64,000 nucleotides of DNA from Bog-473 sp963807675 (GCA_963807675.1 CAWECP010000003.1:1-64000), one strand, 5' to 3'. Shown: positions 46,505 through 55,971, numbered from the stretch's first letter. Notes: generated by a model not told the origin, from the letters alone. Made by a program: numbers and translations.

Positions 46505-46950
46505 CACGCGCGCGCCACCGCTCAAGTGCCCAGAACGGGCCGCTCCCGGATAGGCAACGGTCGCAAGCACAGCCTCCCAGTGCCGGGTCGCGAACTGTGC
46601 TCTTCCGGGTCGACCGGTTACCGCAAGAATGCTTGCTCGCGGGAGCGCCTTCTATGGCTCGTCCGCCAACGCTCGACGCCACTCCGATCCATCGGCCTCG
46701 CCGAAACCGCGTCACGTGACAGACGAGACGTAGCCTCGAGGGATGCCTTTGGACAGGGCCAATCCCGGAGCGGAATGCCGGATGGATCCGTACGGGCGTG
46801 CACTCGACTACGGACGAGGGTGTGTATGGCTCCACCACCAGGCATTTTGTGCGAATCCCGTCGGCTGTGCGACTGCTTCGCGGATGGGCACCTCCAAGGG
46901 CTCTCACGTGAGATCGTGAACGCCGTTGGAGGTGCGCCAACACTCACATG
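46505..46950 (+). repeat. Interspersed repeat R4, longest copy, with terminal hairpin
   Basis: It has an upstream module shared with R3 (AGTGCCCAGAACGGGCCGCT) and the full R1-type module. The hairpin has arms CACCTCCAA (46889-46897) and TTGGAGGTG (46926-46934) with inner stem TCACG/CGTGA. The mazEF pair starts 57 bases after the hairpin. Confidence 0.75.
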
Positions 46951-46990
46951 GGGTGGAACGGGAGTAGCACATTCGTAGTATTATTGTGGC

Positions 46991-47227
46991 ATGACTCGAG
47001 TTCGTCTCAGCACCACCGTCGATGAGCAGCTCCTCGTGGACGCTCGGCGAGCGAGAGCCGGAAAGCCTGATTCGGTAGTGATCGATGATGCTCTTGTCGC
47101 ATTGTTGGCAAAGGATCGTGCCGCCGAAGTGGACGCCGCGTACGAGGCCTATGACGAGCACCCACTCGCAGAGGAAGACGAGTGGGGCGACCTCGATTCC
47201 TTCCGTGAGGCCGCCGGCGCTTCATGA
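46991..47227 (+). CDS. MazE-like antitoxin
   Basis: A 78-aa protein with a ribbon-helix-helix-like N-terminus (TRVRLSTTVDEQLLVDARRA) and an acidic C-terminal tail (EHPLAEEDEWGDLDSFRE) of the kind that wraps the toxin. Its stop overlaps the MazF ATG as ATGA. Confidence 0.8.
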   Translation: MTRVRLSTTVDEQLLVDARRARAGKPDSVVIDDALVALLAKDRAAEVDAAYEAYDEHPLAEEDEWGDLDSFREAAGAS

Positions 47228-47550
47228 GCCCACTGCCGTCACGAGGCGACGTGTGGTGGTGCGAGCTGCCCGATATCAGTCGCAGACCCGTCGTCGTGCT
47301 GTCACGAGACGCAGCAATCCCTCGACTGCGCCGTACGCTCGTGGCTCCTTGCACTACGACGATCCGTGGACTGCCAAGCGAGGTGGTGCTCGATCCGGGT
47401 GAGGATCCCATTCCACGACGCTCGGCAGTGAATCTGGATTCGATCGAAAGTGTCGCGGTCACTTTCCTGGGTGAACGAATCGGGCGCCTTGCTGACATAA
47501 GGATGCGTGAGGTCTGCGCTGCCTTGGCGGTCGCTGTCGATTGCGGATGA
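47224..47550 (+). CDS. mazF: MazF/PemK-family endoribonuclease toxin
   Basis: A 108-aa protein beginning SRGDVWWCELPDISRRPVVV and with LRRTLVAPCTTTIRGLPSEV and AVNLDSIESVAV, the conserved strands of the MazF barrel. The Arg-rich first loop and the later Thr are the usual catalytic area. It cleaves RNA at short sequences and is held inactive by the preceding antitoxin. Confidence 0.85.
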   Translation: MSPLPSRGDVWWCELPDISRRPVVVLSRDAAIPRLRRTLVAPCTTTIRGLPSEVVLDPGEDPIPRRSAVNLDSIESVAVTFLGERIGRLADIRMREVCAALAVAVDCG

Positions 47551-47748
47551 GCAATCGCTGAACCGTTTGGTATTGCCGTCATCCCTCGAAACCAACCGAA
47601 CGAGACCTCCTCAGGACACGGATCGGACACAGTCGGTACGGCGACCGCACATAGCAGGGCGTGCCAGCGGTTGCCCTTCGTTCCCCGATGCCCCGGCTAA
47701 AGTCCGAAATGTGACTCTGAATTCCACTTCCGCAGGACGGGACGGCAC

Positions 47749-47773
47749 CGTTCGAATCCCGCCACCTCCACCA
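47749..47773 (+). other. tRNA/tmRNA 3'-end-like sequence (possible attachment site)
   Basis: CGTTCGAATCCCGCCACCTC and the following CACCA have the T-loop TTCGAAT, T-stem CCCG, a seven-base acceptor strand CACCTCC, a discriminator A and a CCA end. No matching 5' tRNA or tmRNA body lies upstream, so it is not a complete RNA gene. Integrated elements often leave such 3' ends as att sites. Confidence 0.5.
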
Positions 47774-47846
47774 GAATTCGTGAATTTGAATTTGCTGCGC
47801 AGCTTCTTCCACAACGGCTTCTCTGTCCACTGTGCAGTGATTGTTT

Positions 47847-47913
<67 letters not shown>

Positions 47914-48056
47914 GAAATGCGATGCCAAACTCCGCCACACAGGGACTTCCGCTCGCGCACAGCCTGATGCAGCGGCATCGGCCAGGGCGTGTGCGTCACG
48001 GGGGGCGAATCGGTCCAGCTTCCGGCGACCAACGCCGGCCGGGTGGACTCGGGTGC

Positions 48057-48084
48057 CTCCCCCAGGTTGAGCAACCTGGGGGAG
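48057..48084. terminator. 13-bp palindrome, possible terminator or operator
   Basis: The arms CTCCCCCAGGTTG and CAACCTGGGGGAG are perfectly complementary around a two-base centre AG. No T-run follows, so rho-independent termination is uncertain; a protein-binding palindrome is equally possible. Confidence 0.4.
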
Positions 48085-48435
48085 CTTGCCTTCGTCCCTA
48101 TCCGCAGGACCCACGATCAGCCGGCACCCACCAGGAAACGGGCAGGGAGTCTCCGTTCGGGTACGCATCCGTTCGGCCGCGCTCCACCCTGACCGGCATG
48201 TCGAAAGGTCCGAGTTGCCAATCTACGCCTGTGGCCGCCGTGTTGACGTGCGTGTATGTGAGATGACCCGTCGAGAGACGCTGAACGGTTGCATCTGGCC
48301 ATCTCGCTGCAGCTGAGGGAAGCTTCGGCCGTAGACGGTTCGCTACCTCGCCATTGCGGGACCGTTTCCCTGGCGAAATGTGGCCGTGACGCTGGACCCC
48401 TATCGGCTAGTGGCGTCCTGGCGCACACTGGAACG

Positions 48436-50016
48436 ATGGCAATGGAATCCGACGTGCGCCGAGGTCGGGGCCTCCGAGTTGCGCTTGCCGTCGCCGTCCT
48501 CTGCATCGGCGTCGCTGTGGGGTCCTGGGCCGCTCAGCAGAACGGGTCCCCTCCTTTGACAACTGCGACCGCAAAACCGGGGACCGTCCGAGAGAAGGTT
48601 GCAGAGCCGGCCACGGTCGACGACGTGGATCAGGCCGACGTGAACTCCGACGTCTCCGGGAGTATCGATTCCGTCGACGTGCAGGACGGCGATTACGTCT
48701 ACGCCGACGAGACGCTCGCCGCAACGGATCTCTCCAGCGACGATTCCTCGTTGTACGAGGAATCTGTTGCCCTCAACGACGACGAGACCCAACTTGCCTC
48801 GGACGAGTCCGACCAGTCTCTCCAATCCGCCGAGAGCGAGTTGGCGACGGTCCAGGAGGAGGTGACCACCGACCAAGCGGCGGCCACCCAAGCACAGGAC
48901 GGCCTGGCGATGCTGCAGGCGCAGGACCAGTCATCCCTCCAGCAGGAGGAACCAGCGGTGTCCCAGGGTGAGCAGACATTAGCGGCGGACACCGCTGCAT
49001 TGACCAGTGCCCAAGCAACGATGGGCCAGGAACAGGTTGCGCTCGAAGCCGCACGAGAGCAGTTCGCTGATGCAGGTTGCCCAACACCTCCCACCGGGTC
49101 AACCGCTGACTGCACAACTCTGGCCGACGCCGTGGAACTGGTGCAGTCCGCAGTCACGTCGGATGAGGGGACTGTCAGCGGCGACCAATCGGCCGAGGAA
49201 AACGACCAGCTGTCCGTCCAAGACGATCAGACAACTCTCTTGATCGCCGGGCTCAACGACCAGTCGTCGTTGACACAGGCCACGGCCAAGTTCACAACCG
49301 CCAAGCAGGCGCTCTCCGTTGGCGACGCTTCCCTCGCTAACGCACAAGCGGCCGTTTCGCAATCACAACGCGACGTGGACGTGGTCACCCAGGTCGACGC
49401 CCAAAGAGTCACCCAAGTCGAAGCGCAGATCCAATCCCAGAAGGACAGCCTGAGAGACGACCACCTGACCGCTCCGATCTCGGGGACGGTCGAGAGCGTC
49501 CAGATCAAGCCAGGAGCGGAGGTCACCGCCGACCCTTCGGCGCTCACACCCATGACGAAGCCACCGAGCGCAGCCATCGTGATCGACAGTCGTGGCTCCC
49601 TCGTCGCCGAGACGACTGTGGACGGATCGAGCGCGGCGAGCATCCACGTCGGCGATCCGGTCCATCTGACACTGCCGCAACATCCTGCGGTCAACGGGAC
49701 GGTGAGTTCAATCGGGATCATCTCGACGGACCAGTCCGGGGTCGAGTCGGCGCCCGTCACCGTCATGATCACCGGGGAACCACCGGGCATCTATCCCGGC
49801 CTCACCGCCGAGGCGAACATCACGCTCATGCAGAAGACGCACGTACTGACCGTTCCGTCCGCCGCAGTGCACACCCGCGGGACACGCACCTTCGTGGACG
49901 AGCTCGTCAACGGTACGAGCCTCAGCAAAGACGTGCGCGTGGGAGCTGTCGGAACCGACGTCACCCAGATCCTGTCTGGGCTCTCAGACGGAAGCAAGGT
50001 CGTGGTGCCCGGCTGA
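48436..50016 (+). CDS. HlyD-family membrane-fusion-like protein
   Basis: A 526-aa protein with an N-terminal anchor (LRVALAVAVLCIGVAVGSWA). A first half-lipoyl segment (VSGSIDSVDVQDGDYVYADE) is followed by a long Gln/Asp/Ser-rich coiled coil (about 105-370). A second lipoyl half (APISGTVESVQIKPGAEV) and a C-terminal beta-barrel ending GLSDGSKVVVPG come after. Such proteins bridge exporters and the envelope. No MacB-like ABC exporter gene is adjacent. A Cys pair in the coiled coil (AGCPTPPTGSTADC) may form a disulfide. Confidence 0.8.
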   Translation: MAMESDVRRGRGLRVALAVAVLCIGVAVGSWAAQQNGSPPLTTATAKPGTVREKVAEPATVDDVDQADVNSDVSGSIDSVDVQDGDYVYADETLAATDLSSDDSSLYEESVALNDDETQLASDESDQSLQSAESELATVQEEVTTDQAAATQAQDGLAMLQAQDQSSLQQEEPAVSQGEQTLAADTAALTSAQATMGQEQVALEAAREQFADAGCPTPPTGSTADCTTLADAVELVQSAVTSDEGTVSGDQSAEENDQLSVQDDQTTLLIAGLNDQSSLTQATAKFTTAKQALSVGDASLANAQAAVSQSQRDVDVVTQVDAQRVTQVEAQIQSQKDSLRDDHLTAPISGTVESVQIKPGAEVTADPSALTPMTKPPSAAIVIDSRGSLVAETTVDGSSAASIHVGDPVHLTLPQHPAVNGTVSSIGIISTDQSGVESAPVTVMITGEPPGIYPGLTAEANITLMQKTHVLTVPSAAVHTRGTRTFVDELVNGTSLSKDVRVGAVGTDVTQILSGLSDGSKVVVPG

Positions 50017-50408
50017 TCCTTGTGCGCTCACGTTTGGTGATGACAACGGTGCAAGCTCGTCCTCGTCTCCCCGCGATTTTTGAATCTCCCCACCCTCGAT
50101 CACCGAAATTCCCACCCTGTCCCGGTGAGCTGAACCATCGACCCGCGGCGCTGGGCCCCTTTCGAAGCTGACGAGGGGCCGAGGGGATCGCTGCGGCATG
50201 GACGACTTGGGAGCTGTCCACGCCCACAACGATCCTTTTCGTCCATTCTTCCTCTGTCGTGTCGGCGGACCTGTCAGGCGCTGACTGGCCAAGCTCGCCG
50301 GGATGCGACCGGTATCTCTCCCTCCCCGTGTCACACCTTTCCTGCACCCATGGCATCCTTCTGACCAGTAATGCCTCCGGCCGGACTCACAGAGAGGGAG
50401 CAATCGGG
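50017..50408. other. Intergenic stretch without a gene
   Basis: Frames lack motifs. The antiporter frame is open back to 50259, but residues before 50409 look non-coding. A promoter was not identified. Confidence 0.35.
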
Positions 50409-51677
50409 TTGGGACTCGGACTAGCGATCATCGGGGTGTCGCTATTGGTTGTCGCAGCCGTATCCCGGTATCTGTCGGGGACGCCCCTCACTCCAGCAAT
50501 CGTCGTCGTGACAATCGGAGTCGTCGTCGGGCCACTGCTGCTCGACGAGATCACGGCTCAGCCAACTAGCTCGACTGTCCGAACGCTTGCGGAGGCAACG
50601 CTCGCCGTTGTGCTGTTCTCCGATTCCTCTCGCGTGAACTTGCGGGCGCTCGAGCGCGACGTATCGATGCCACTGCGTCTGCTCGGGATAGGGCTGCCCT
50701 TGACGATCATTATCGGCGGGCTAGCTTCGCTCTTACTCTTCCACGCGTTCGCATTGAACGATGCCATGATCCTTGGCGTCATCCTCGCTCCAACCGATGC
50801 AGGGCTTGGTTCTGCGGTCGTGACCGACGACAGGCTTCCCCAGGTAGTGCGTCAATCGCTCAACGTCGAAAGCGGTCTCAACGACGGAATCTGTGTGCCC
50901 CTGCTGTTGATTCTCCTCGCAAGTATCTCAGGTGCGGCGGTTCACCCGCTTCGCGTGGTCACCGAGGAGATTGGCTACGGAGTCCTCTGTGGCGCCGGTG
51001 CGGCGCTTCTTGCCTCGGGAATCGTCATCTTCGCGGGACGGCGAAGTTTGATCGACGCGACCTGGCGTCAGATCGTCCCTTTGGCCTCGACGCTCGCCGC
51101 CTACGGGGCGGCCACAGCGTGCGGAGGATCCGGATTCATCGCCGCGTTCGTGGCCGGCGCCCTCTTCGGTCTGCTTGCCGGCCCCGAGGTGGCACAGACG
51201 ATGCGATTCACCGAGGAAACGGGGCTGGCACTCGACAGCGTGACATTCCTGGTCTTCGGAGCGGTGCTGCTCGGTCCATCGCTCGAGCACTTGAGCTGGC
51301 AGATCGTACTGTACGCCATGCTGAGCCTGACCGTCGTTCGCATGTTGCCCGTGGCCTTGTCGTTGTTTGGCACCCACGCCAAACTTGCGACGGTTGCGTT
51401 TATGGGATGGTTCGGTCCACGCGGACTCGCGTCGATCGTGTTCGCGGTGATCGTGGAGGATGCGCATCTCCCGCACGCCTCGGAGATAGTCACAATTACC
51501 TACGTCACCGTTGGCCTGTCAGTCCTTGCCCATGGGGTTTCGGCCGCGCCGCTGGTGAACCGCTACGTCAGGTGGTTCCAGGCCGCTTCAGAACTCGGCC
51601 CCATCGTAATGGAGACCAGACCCGCTCACGAGCATCGACTGCGGCACCGCGGGAGTTCGAGAATGACCGGCGCGTGA
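50409..51677 (+). CDS. CPA1-family sodium/proton antiporter (NhaP-like)
   Basis: A 422-aa membrane protein with about 12 helices. Conserved segments include GVILAPTDAGLGSAVVTDDR and LNVESGLNDGICVPLLLI, matching the ion-binding regions of NhaP-type exchangers, and GWFGPRGLASIVFAVIV. The TTG start (LGLGLAIIGVSLLVV) is chosen for the GAGGGAG ribosome site about 9 bases upstream. Confidence 0.85.
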   Translation: MGLGLAIIGVSLLVVAAVSRYLSGTPLTPAIVVVTIGVVVGPLLLDEITAQPTSSTVRTLAEATLAVVLFSDSSRVNLRALERDVSMPLRLLGIGLPLTIIIGGLASLLLFHAFALNDAMILGVILAPTDAGLGSAVVTDDRLPQVVRQSLNVESGLNDGICVPLLLILLASISGAAVHPLRVVTEEIGYGVLCGAGAALLASGIVIFAGRRSLIDATWRQIVPLASTLAAYGAATACGGSGFIAAFVAGALFGLLAGPEVAQTMRFTEETGLALDSVTFLVFGAVLLGPSLEHLSWQIVLYAMLSLTVVRMLPVALSLFGTHAKLATVAFMGWFGPRGLASIVFAVIVEDAHLPHASEIVTITYVTVGLSVLAHGVSAAPLVNRYVRWFQAASELGPIVMETRPAHEHRLRHRGSSRMTGA

Positions 51678-52085
51678 GATACCCCAGCCAGAGGCGCTGA
51701 CAAACGGCACGCTTGTCGGATGTGGCTACCCGAAATCGACACCATCGAAGGGTGTCGCGGGTTTGATGTCTGGAAGGCGTCGCATCCAGAACGAGTTTGC
51801 GAAACCAAGACGTCCGACGATGACGGGAGAGCGCCCCTTCTTGTGCCTACATCCCGGCCCTTCTGGACACCCCAGGCCGTCCTCGGTAACCGCCTGATCT
51901 GGGCACCTTCTAGTGCTGCCTCCTCAATAGTCACCCGGGCCCCGCGACGGGGTGAACCGGGGTACCTCCAGTCAGGTATCTCATGCTTGCCCGCAAGATC
52001 GGTCCTCTGTCCTGTACTCCCTGCGACCACAGGGACCATGATGGGGACGCCCGGCATCGCTGTTTGAGCCAGGATCGAGGGAACG
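51678..52085. other. Intergenic stretch without a gene
   Basis: Overlapping frames on both strands lack motifs. Nothing was recognised besides the AGGGAAC ribosome site of the next gene. Confidence 0.35.
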
Positions 52086-53540
52086 ATGACGCATCTGACG
52101 CAACGCCCACACCCGGCGGCTCACGCCGTTCCGCACCTCACCTTCGAAGAGCGCGCCAAGCTCGGCAAGGAGGCCCGCTCTCGGGCGCCCCGATCGTCCC
52201 AGGCGGAGTTCAGCCCCGGGTCGGACCGCCCAGACCCGGTCACCCTCCTCGAACGGCAGGCCGCCACCCGGGTGCCCGAACTGGTTCCAATCCGCTATGG
52301 ACGAATGCTGGTCTCGCCGTTCACCTTTTTCCGTGGGGCCGCGCTGATCATGGCCTCCGATTTGGCGACCACGCCTCGGTCGGGCCTGAGCGCCCAAGTC
52401 TGCGGCGATGCCCACCTATCCAACTTCGGACTGTTCGCCTCGCCTGAGCGCAAGCTGATGTTCGACGTCAACGACTTTGACGAGACCCTGCCGGGGCCGT
52501 GGGAGTGGGACCTCAAGCGGCTCGCTGCCAGCGTGGTCATCGCAGCCCGGGACCGCGAGTTCACCGCCAAGGAGGCGCGGACCGCCGCCCTCGAAGTGGG
52601 AGCGAGCTACCGCCGGGAGATGTCCCGCCTGGCAAGGCTGTCCACGCTGGAGGTCTGGTACTCGCACATTGACGTCGCCGGCCTGCTCGCCGAGCTTGAG
52701 GCTACAGCTGGCAAGACGGGGTCGAGGGCCGCCAAGCACATGGCGGCGCGCACCGCGCAGATCATCGTCAAAGCCCACACTAGGGACAGCCTCCAGGCCC
52801 TAGGCAAGCTCGCCACCGTCGTCGACGGCCGGCTGCGCATCGTGAGTGATCCGCCTCTCATCGTTCCGACAGAGGAGCTGTTCTCCCAGGAGGTGAGTGA
52901 CGAGCTGCGCGAGTCGTTCCACCGGCTCGTGCGCGGCTACCGCCACAGCCTCCAGTCCGACCGGCGCCACCTCCTCGAGGAGTTCGAGTTCGTCCAGATC
53001 GCCCGCAAGGTGGTGGGTGTCGGGAGCGTGGGCACCCGGGCCTGGATCCTGCTCATGGTGGGCCTTGGGAACGAGGACCCGCTCTTCCTCCAGGCCAAAG
53101 AGGCGGAGGCGTCCGTGCTCGAGGAATTCGTGGGCAAGAGCGGTTACGCCAACCATGGGGCGCGGGTGGTGGCCGGCCAACATCTGATGCAGGCGGCCAG
53201 CGACATCTTTCTGGGCCACCAATCGTTCGAGGGCCCTGACGGCGTGACCCGCGACTTCTACCTCCGACAGCTCCGCGACTGGAAGGGGAGCTTCGAGATC
53301 GAAGGGTCGATCCCGCCGGGCCTCACCAAGTACGTCGGGGTGTGCGCCCAGGCCCTGGCCCGGGCCCACGCCCGCTCGGGCGACCGCGTCGCAATCGCCA
53401 GCTATCTCGGGAACGGACCGACGTTCGACCTAGCTCTTGCCGAGTTCGCCGCGACCTACGCCGACCAGAACCAACGTGACTACGAGGCCCTCCGGCGCGC
53501 AGCGTCCACAGGGCGCATCGTGGCCGAATCAGTTCTGTAA
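52086..53540 (+). CDS. DUF2252 family protein
   Basis: An intact 484-aa protein. The signature region CGDAHLSNFGLFASPERKLM and FDVNDFDETLPGPWEWDLKR resembles the catalytic loop of aminoglycoside-phosphotransferase-like kinases, and LGNGPTFDLALAEFAATYAD closes the C-terminus. No substrate is established for the family to my knowledge. Confidence 0.85.
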   Translation: MTHLTQRPHPAAHAVPHLTFEERAKLGKEARSRAPRSSQAEFSPGSDRPDPVTLLERQAATRVPELVPIRYGRMLVSPFTFFRGAALIMASDLATTPRSGLSAQVCGDAHLSNFGLFASPERKLMFDVNDFDETLPGPWEWDLKRLAASVVIAARDREFTAKEARTAALEVGASYRREMSRLARLSTLEVWYSHIDVAGLLAELEATAGKTGSRAAKHMAARTAQIIVKAHTRDSLQALGKLATVVDGRLRIVSDPPLIVPTEELFSQEVSDELRESFHRLVRGYRHSLQSDRRHLLEEFEFVQIARKVVGVGSVGTRAWILLMVGLGNEDPLFLQAKEAEASVLEEFVGKSGYANHGARVVAGQHLMQAASDIFLGHQSFEGPDGVTRDFYLRQLRDWKGSFEIEGSIPPGLTKYVGVCAQALARAHARSGDRVAIASYLGNGPTFDLALAEFAATYADQNQRDYEALRRAASTGRIVAESVL

Positions 53541-53802
53541 AGCAGCCGGCCACGAGCACCCGAGCGCGACCGGCCCAGCTCGACGCAGGTCTCGGCCGGC
53601 TTGAGGCACAGGTCCCGCCGGAGCAGGCCCGGGAACGGTCGCGAAAGTGACGAGCCGACTCAAAGGTGAAGTGCAGGAGCAGGCGGTCGGGGCAATCCGG
53701 GTCCTGAGCGCACTCGGACCGGCGTCGCGTGTCCCAACTCAAGGGAGCAGTCAGCAAGCCGTGTGGATTCTGCCAACCGCAAACCCACCCCGCCGGTCTG
53801 GG

Positions 53803-54753
53803 CTACTGGGGTCGCTGTCTGAGCACTGCCGTGGCCACGTCCGATGGAGCCTGCGTCTCCAACGCCGGAGACGCGGTGGAGCGGCGGTACCTGGGCGATG
53901 ACGGGCCGGTCACGCCTGGCCGGCAGCGATAGATCGCCCCGGCGAACGGCTCGGCGAGACGGTCGTGCGGCTCGAGGTCGAACCACGAAGTCGTGATGTA
54001 GAGATCTCCACCGTCAACTCCTCCGAAGGTGACGGACGTGGGGTTTGACGTGGGGAGCTCAAGGACGGCGTCGATGGTGGCCGCGCTGTCGTACCGGTGG
54101 ACCGCACCGGCCCGCCCGATTGCAACCCACAACATGCCGTCATCATCGACCGTCATGCCGTCGGGCCAGACGCCGTCGTCGCCGAAATCGAGGAACCGCC
54201 GCCGAGTCGCCAATCGCCCTGTCACCGGGTCGAAGTCAAAGACGTCAACGATCCCGAGGGCCGTGTCCGCCAGGTACAGCCGGCCGCCGGCGTCATCAAA
54301 GGCAGGCCCGTTGGAGATGGTGAGCCCGTCGACCACACGGGTCGCGGTGTCACCCTCCACCCGGTACAGGGCGGCGTTGCCCGGGCGCTTGTCGAAGGCC
54401 ATCGTTCCCACCCACACCCGGCCGCTCGTGTCGACCTTGGCGTCGTTGGCGCGGTTCTCAGGTCTGTCGGCTTCGATGGAGACGCACGCTGCCATGGATC
54501 CTGTCGTCTGGTCGAGGACCGCGAGCCCAACAGGGGTCGCCACGACCGGATCGCCGGCGGTGTCGATGACCACGCCGCCGGCCTGTCCGTGCGTGGGCCA
54601 CGAGCTGGCGGCGCCAGAGGTGGGATCGAGACAGTGCACGCGCTCTCCGGTGATGTCCACCCACCAGAGGCGGGCGCTGACGGCGTCCCAGATCGGACCC
54701 TCGGCGTGCTCTGCCCGCAGGTGGAGTGCCACCTCGACATCGAGGTCACCCAT
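53803..54753 (-). CDS. SMP-30/gluconolactonase-family protein
   Basis: A 316-aa six-bladed beta-propeller enzyme. Metal-site segments include HAEGPIWDAVSARLWWVDIT, RANDAKVDTSGRVWVGTM, ISNGPAFDDAGGRLYLADT and VWPDGMTVDDDGMLWVA, giving the Glu, Asn, Asn and Asp ligands of the family. Members hydrolyse sugar lactones or related esters. The last 25 residues look loosely conserved. Confidence 0.85.
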   Translation of the reverse strand: MGDLDVEVALHLRAEHAEGPIWDAVSARLWWVDITGERVHCLDPTSGAASSWPTHGQAGGVVIDTAGDPVVATPVGLAVLDQTTGSMAACVSIEADRPENRANDAKVDTSGRVWVGTMAFDKRPGNAALYRVEGDTATRVVDGLTISNGPAFDDAGGRLYLADTALGIVDVFDFDPVTGRLATRRRFLDFGDDGVWPDGMTVDDDGMLWVAIGRAGAVHRYDSAATIDAVLELPTSNPTSVTFGGVDGGDLYITTSWFDLEPHDRLAEPFAGAIYRCRPGVTGPSSPRYRRSTASPALETQAPSDVATAVLRQRPQ

Positions 54754-54868
54754 GAGAACCCCCTCCCAGGAGACTGGCTCGGCTGCAGTCAGGAACGTTC
54801 ACACCGTCGGGGTGGAACTTTGTGAGCCCAGGCTATGGACTCTCGATCGTAACGAACGCTTACCCACT

Positions 54869-55690
54869 TCAAATCCCTTCGGGCGGGCACGCGACGATGC
54901 CCTGTGGGCCATACTCGAACCGTTCTGAACGGGTGACCAGCCAACCGGTTCCGTCCGGTTGAAGGATCTCTACCGTCAGGGTTGCGCCCGTCACCAGCGG
55001 TCCCGCCAGGTCCAGCACTGCGTAGGCGTTCGGCACCCCACGGGTCCTTCTGCTGATGGCCGTCCCCGCGCCCACAGCCAGGGCCTGATGGCGGACACCC
55101 GCTGCTTCCATCGTCACAAGGTCCACCGAGGGGACGTGGGTGTGGCCGGAGAGGAGGACAGACACGCCGGTCCGGGCGCAAGCCTCGACGAGCGGTCCCC
55201 GGCCGACCAGGCCAGACAGGCTCGCGGGCAGCACAGGGTGGTGCGTGACCAAGAGCCGCCACGCCCCGGGGGGGCCGTTGCTGAGTGCTTCTCGGACCAG
55301 CCCAATCTGCCGAGGGGACACGTGTCCGGCCTTCCAGCGCCATGGCGGCATTGAGTCAAGGCCCACAACGTTGAGGTCCGGCAAAGCAGCGACCGGATCC
55401 AGGTCTCTGGCGATGAACTGCTCGTATCGTCGACGTGGCCGGAGCAGGCGCCCCGGCAGGTTGAACAAGGGCAGATCGTGATTGCCCGCAACGGTAACCA
55501 GAGGGCTCGGCAGCCTCTGCAAGAGTTCTCGAGCATCGAAGAACTGGCCCCGGCTAGCACGCTGGGTCAGATCGCCCGAGACGACTACGAGGTCCGGGCG
55601 ACGATCCCCAACGTCGGCAAGCAATGACGCGGCAAGTGCGTCAATGTGAGCGCCGAGGTGAAGGTCCGACAAGTGGACGACGAGCGGCAC
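54869..55690 (-). CDS. Calcineurin-like metallophosphoesterase
   Basis: A 273-aa enzyme with the full motif set: SDLHLG (D9, H11), VVSGDLTQ, VAGNHDLP, LLVTHHPVLP and LLSGHTHVP. This indicates a two-metal phosphohydrolase of the cyclic-nucleotide phosphodiesterase/Icc type. No signal peptide is seen, so it is probably cytoplasmic. Confidence 0.85.
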   Translation of the reverse strand: MPLVVHLSDLHLGAHIDALAASLLADVGDRRPDLVVVSGDLTQRASRGQFFDARELLQRLPSPLVTVAGNHDLPLFNLPGRLLRPRRRYEQFIARDLDPVAALPDLNVVGLDSMPPWRWKAGHVSPRQIGLVREALSNGPPGAWRLLVTHHPVLPASLSGLVGRGPLVEACARTGVSVLLSGHTHVPSVDLVTMEAAGVRHQALAVGAGTAISRRTRGVPNAYAVLDLAGPLVTGATLTVEILQPDGTGWLVTRSERFEYGPQGIVACPPEGI

Positions 55691-55764
55691 TCCACCATGA
55701 TCGCGTCCTTACATCTCCAATTGCCACCTCCGCAACACCCGGCACGGTTCGCTCGTGCGATTGT

Positions 55765-55971
55765 ATGAGCAACCGAGCGCCGAAGCGGACGGGCTCAGAG
55801 CAGATTCTGGGATGCTACGAAAGCCGCCCAGGCGAGCGGGTCAATGTCACCCGCAACGGCCAAGTGACGATCATGGTTGGGGCGATCAGCGACTACCAAA
55901 GATCACTGGTGGCGGCTCGCGGCGCTGTTTGGGCATCACCCGCCTCGAAGGCTCTTTCATTGTGGTCATAG
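55765..55971 (+). CDS. Small Phd/YefM-like protein, possible orphan antitoxin
   Basis: A 68-aa frame. The segment RPGERVNVTRNGQVTIMVGA followed by ISDYQRS resembles the core of Phd/YefM antitoxins (a GERV-x-V/I-TRNG strand pair, then a DY motif). No toxin gene follows and the C-terminus is short. It may be a remnant or an orphan antitoxin. Confidence 0.4.
   Translation: MSNRAPKRTGSEQILGCYESRPGERVNVTRNGQVTIMVGAISDYQRSLVAARGAVWASPASKALSLWS

Noticed and set aside
47700..47775. Complete tRNA or tmRNA gene ending at 47773
   Set aside because: Only the T-loop side and acceptor end fit; no D-arm, anticodon arm or 5' acceptor strand, and no tag-coding region, was found upstream.
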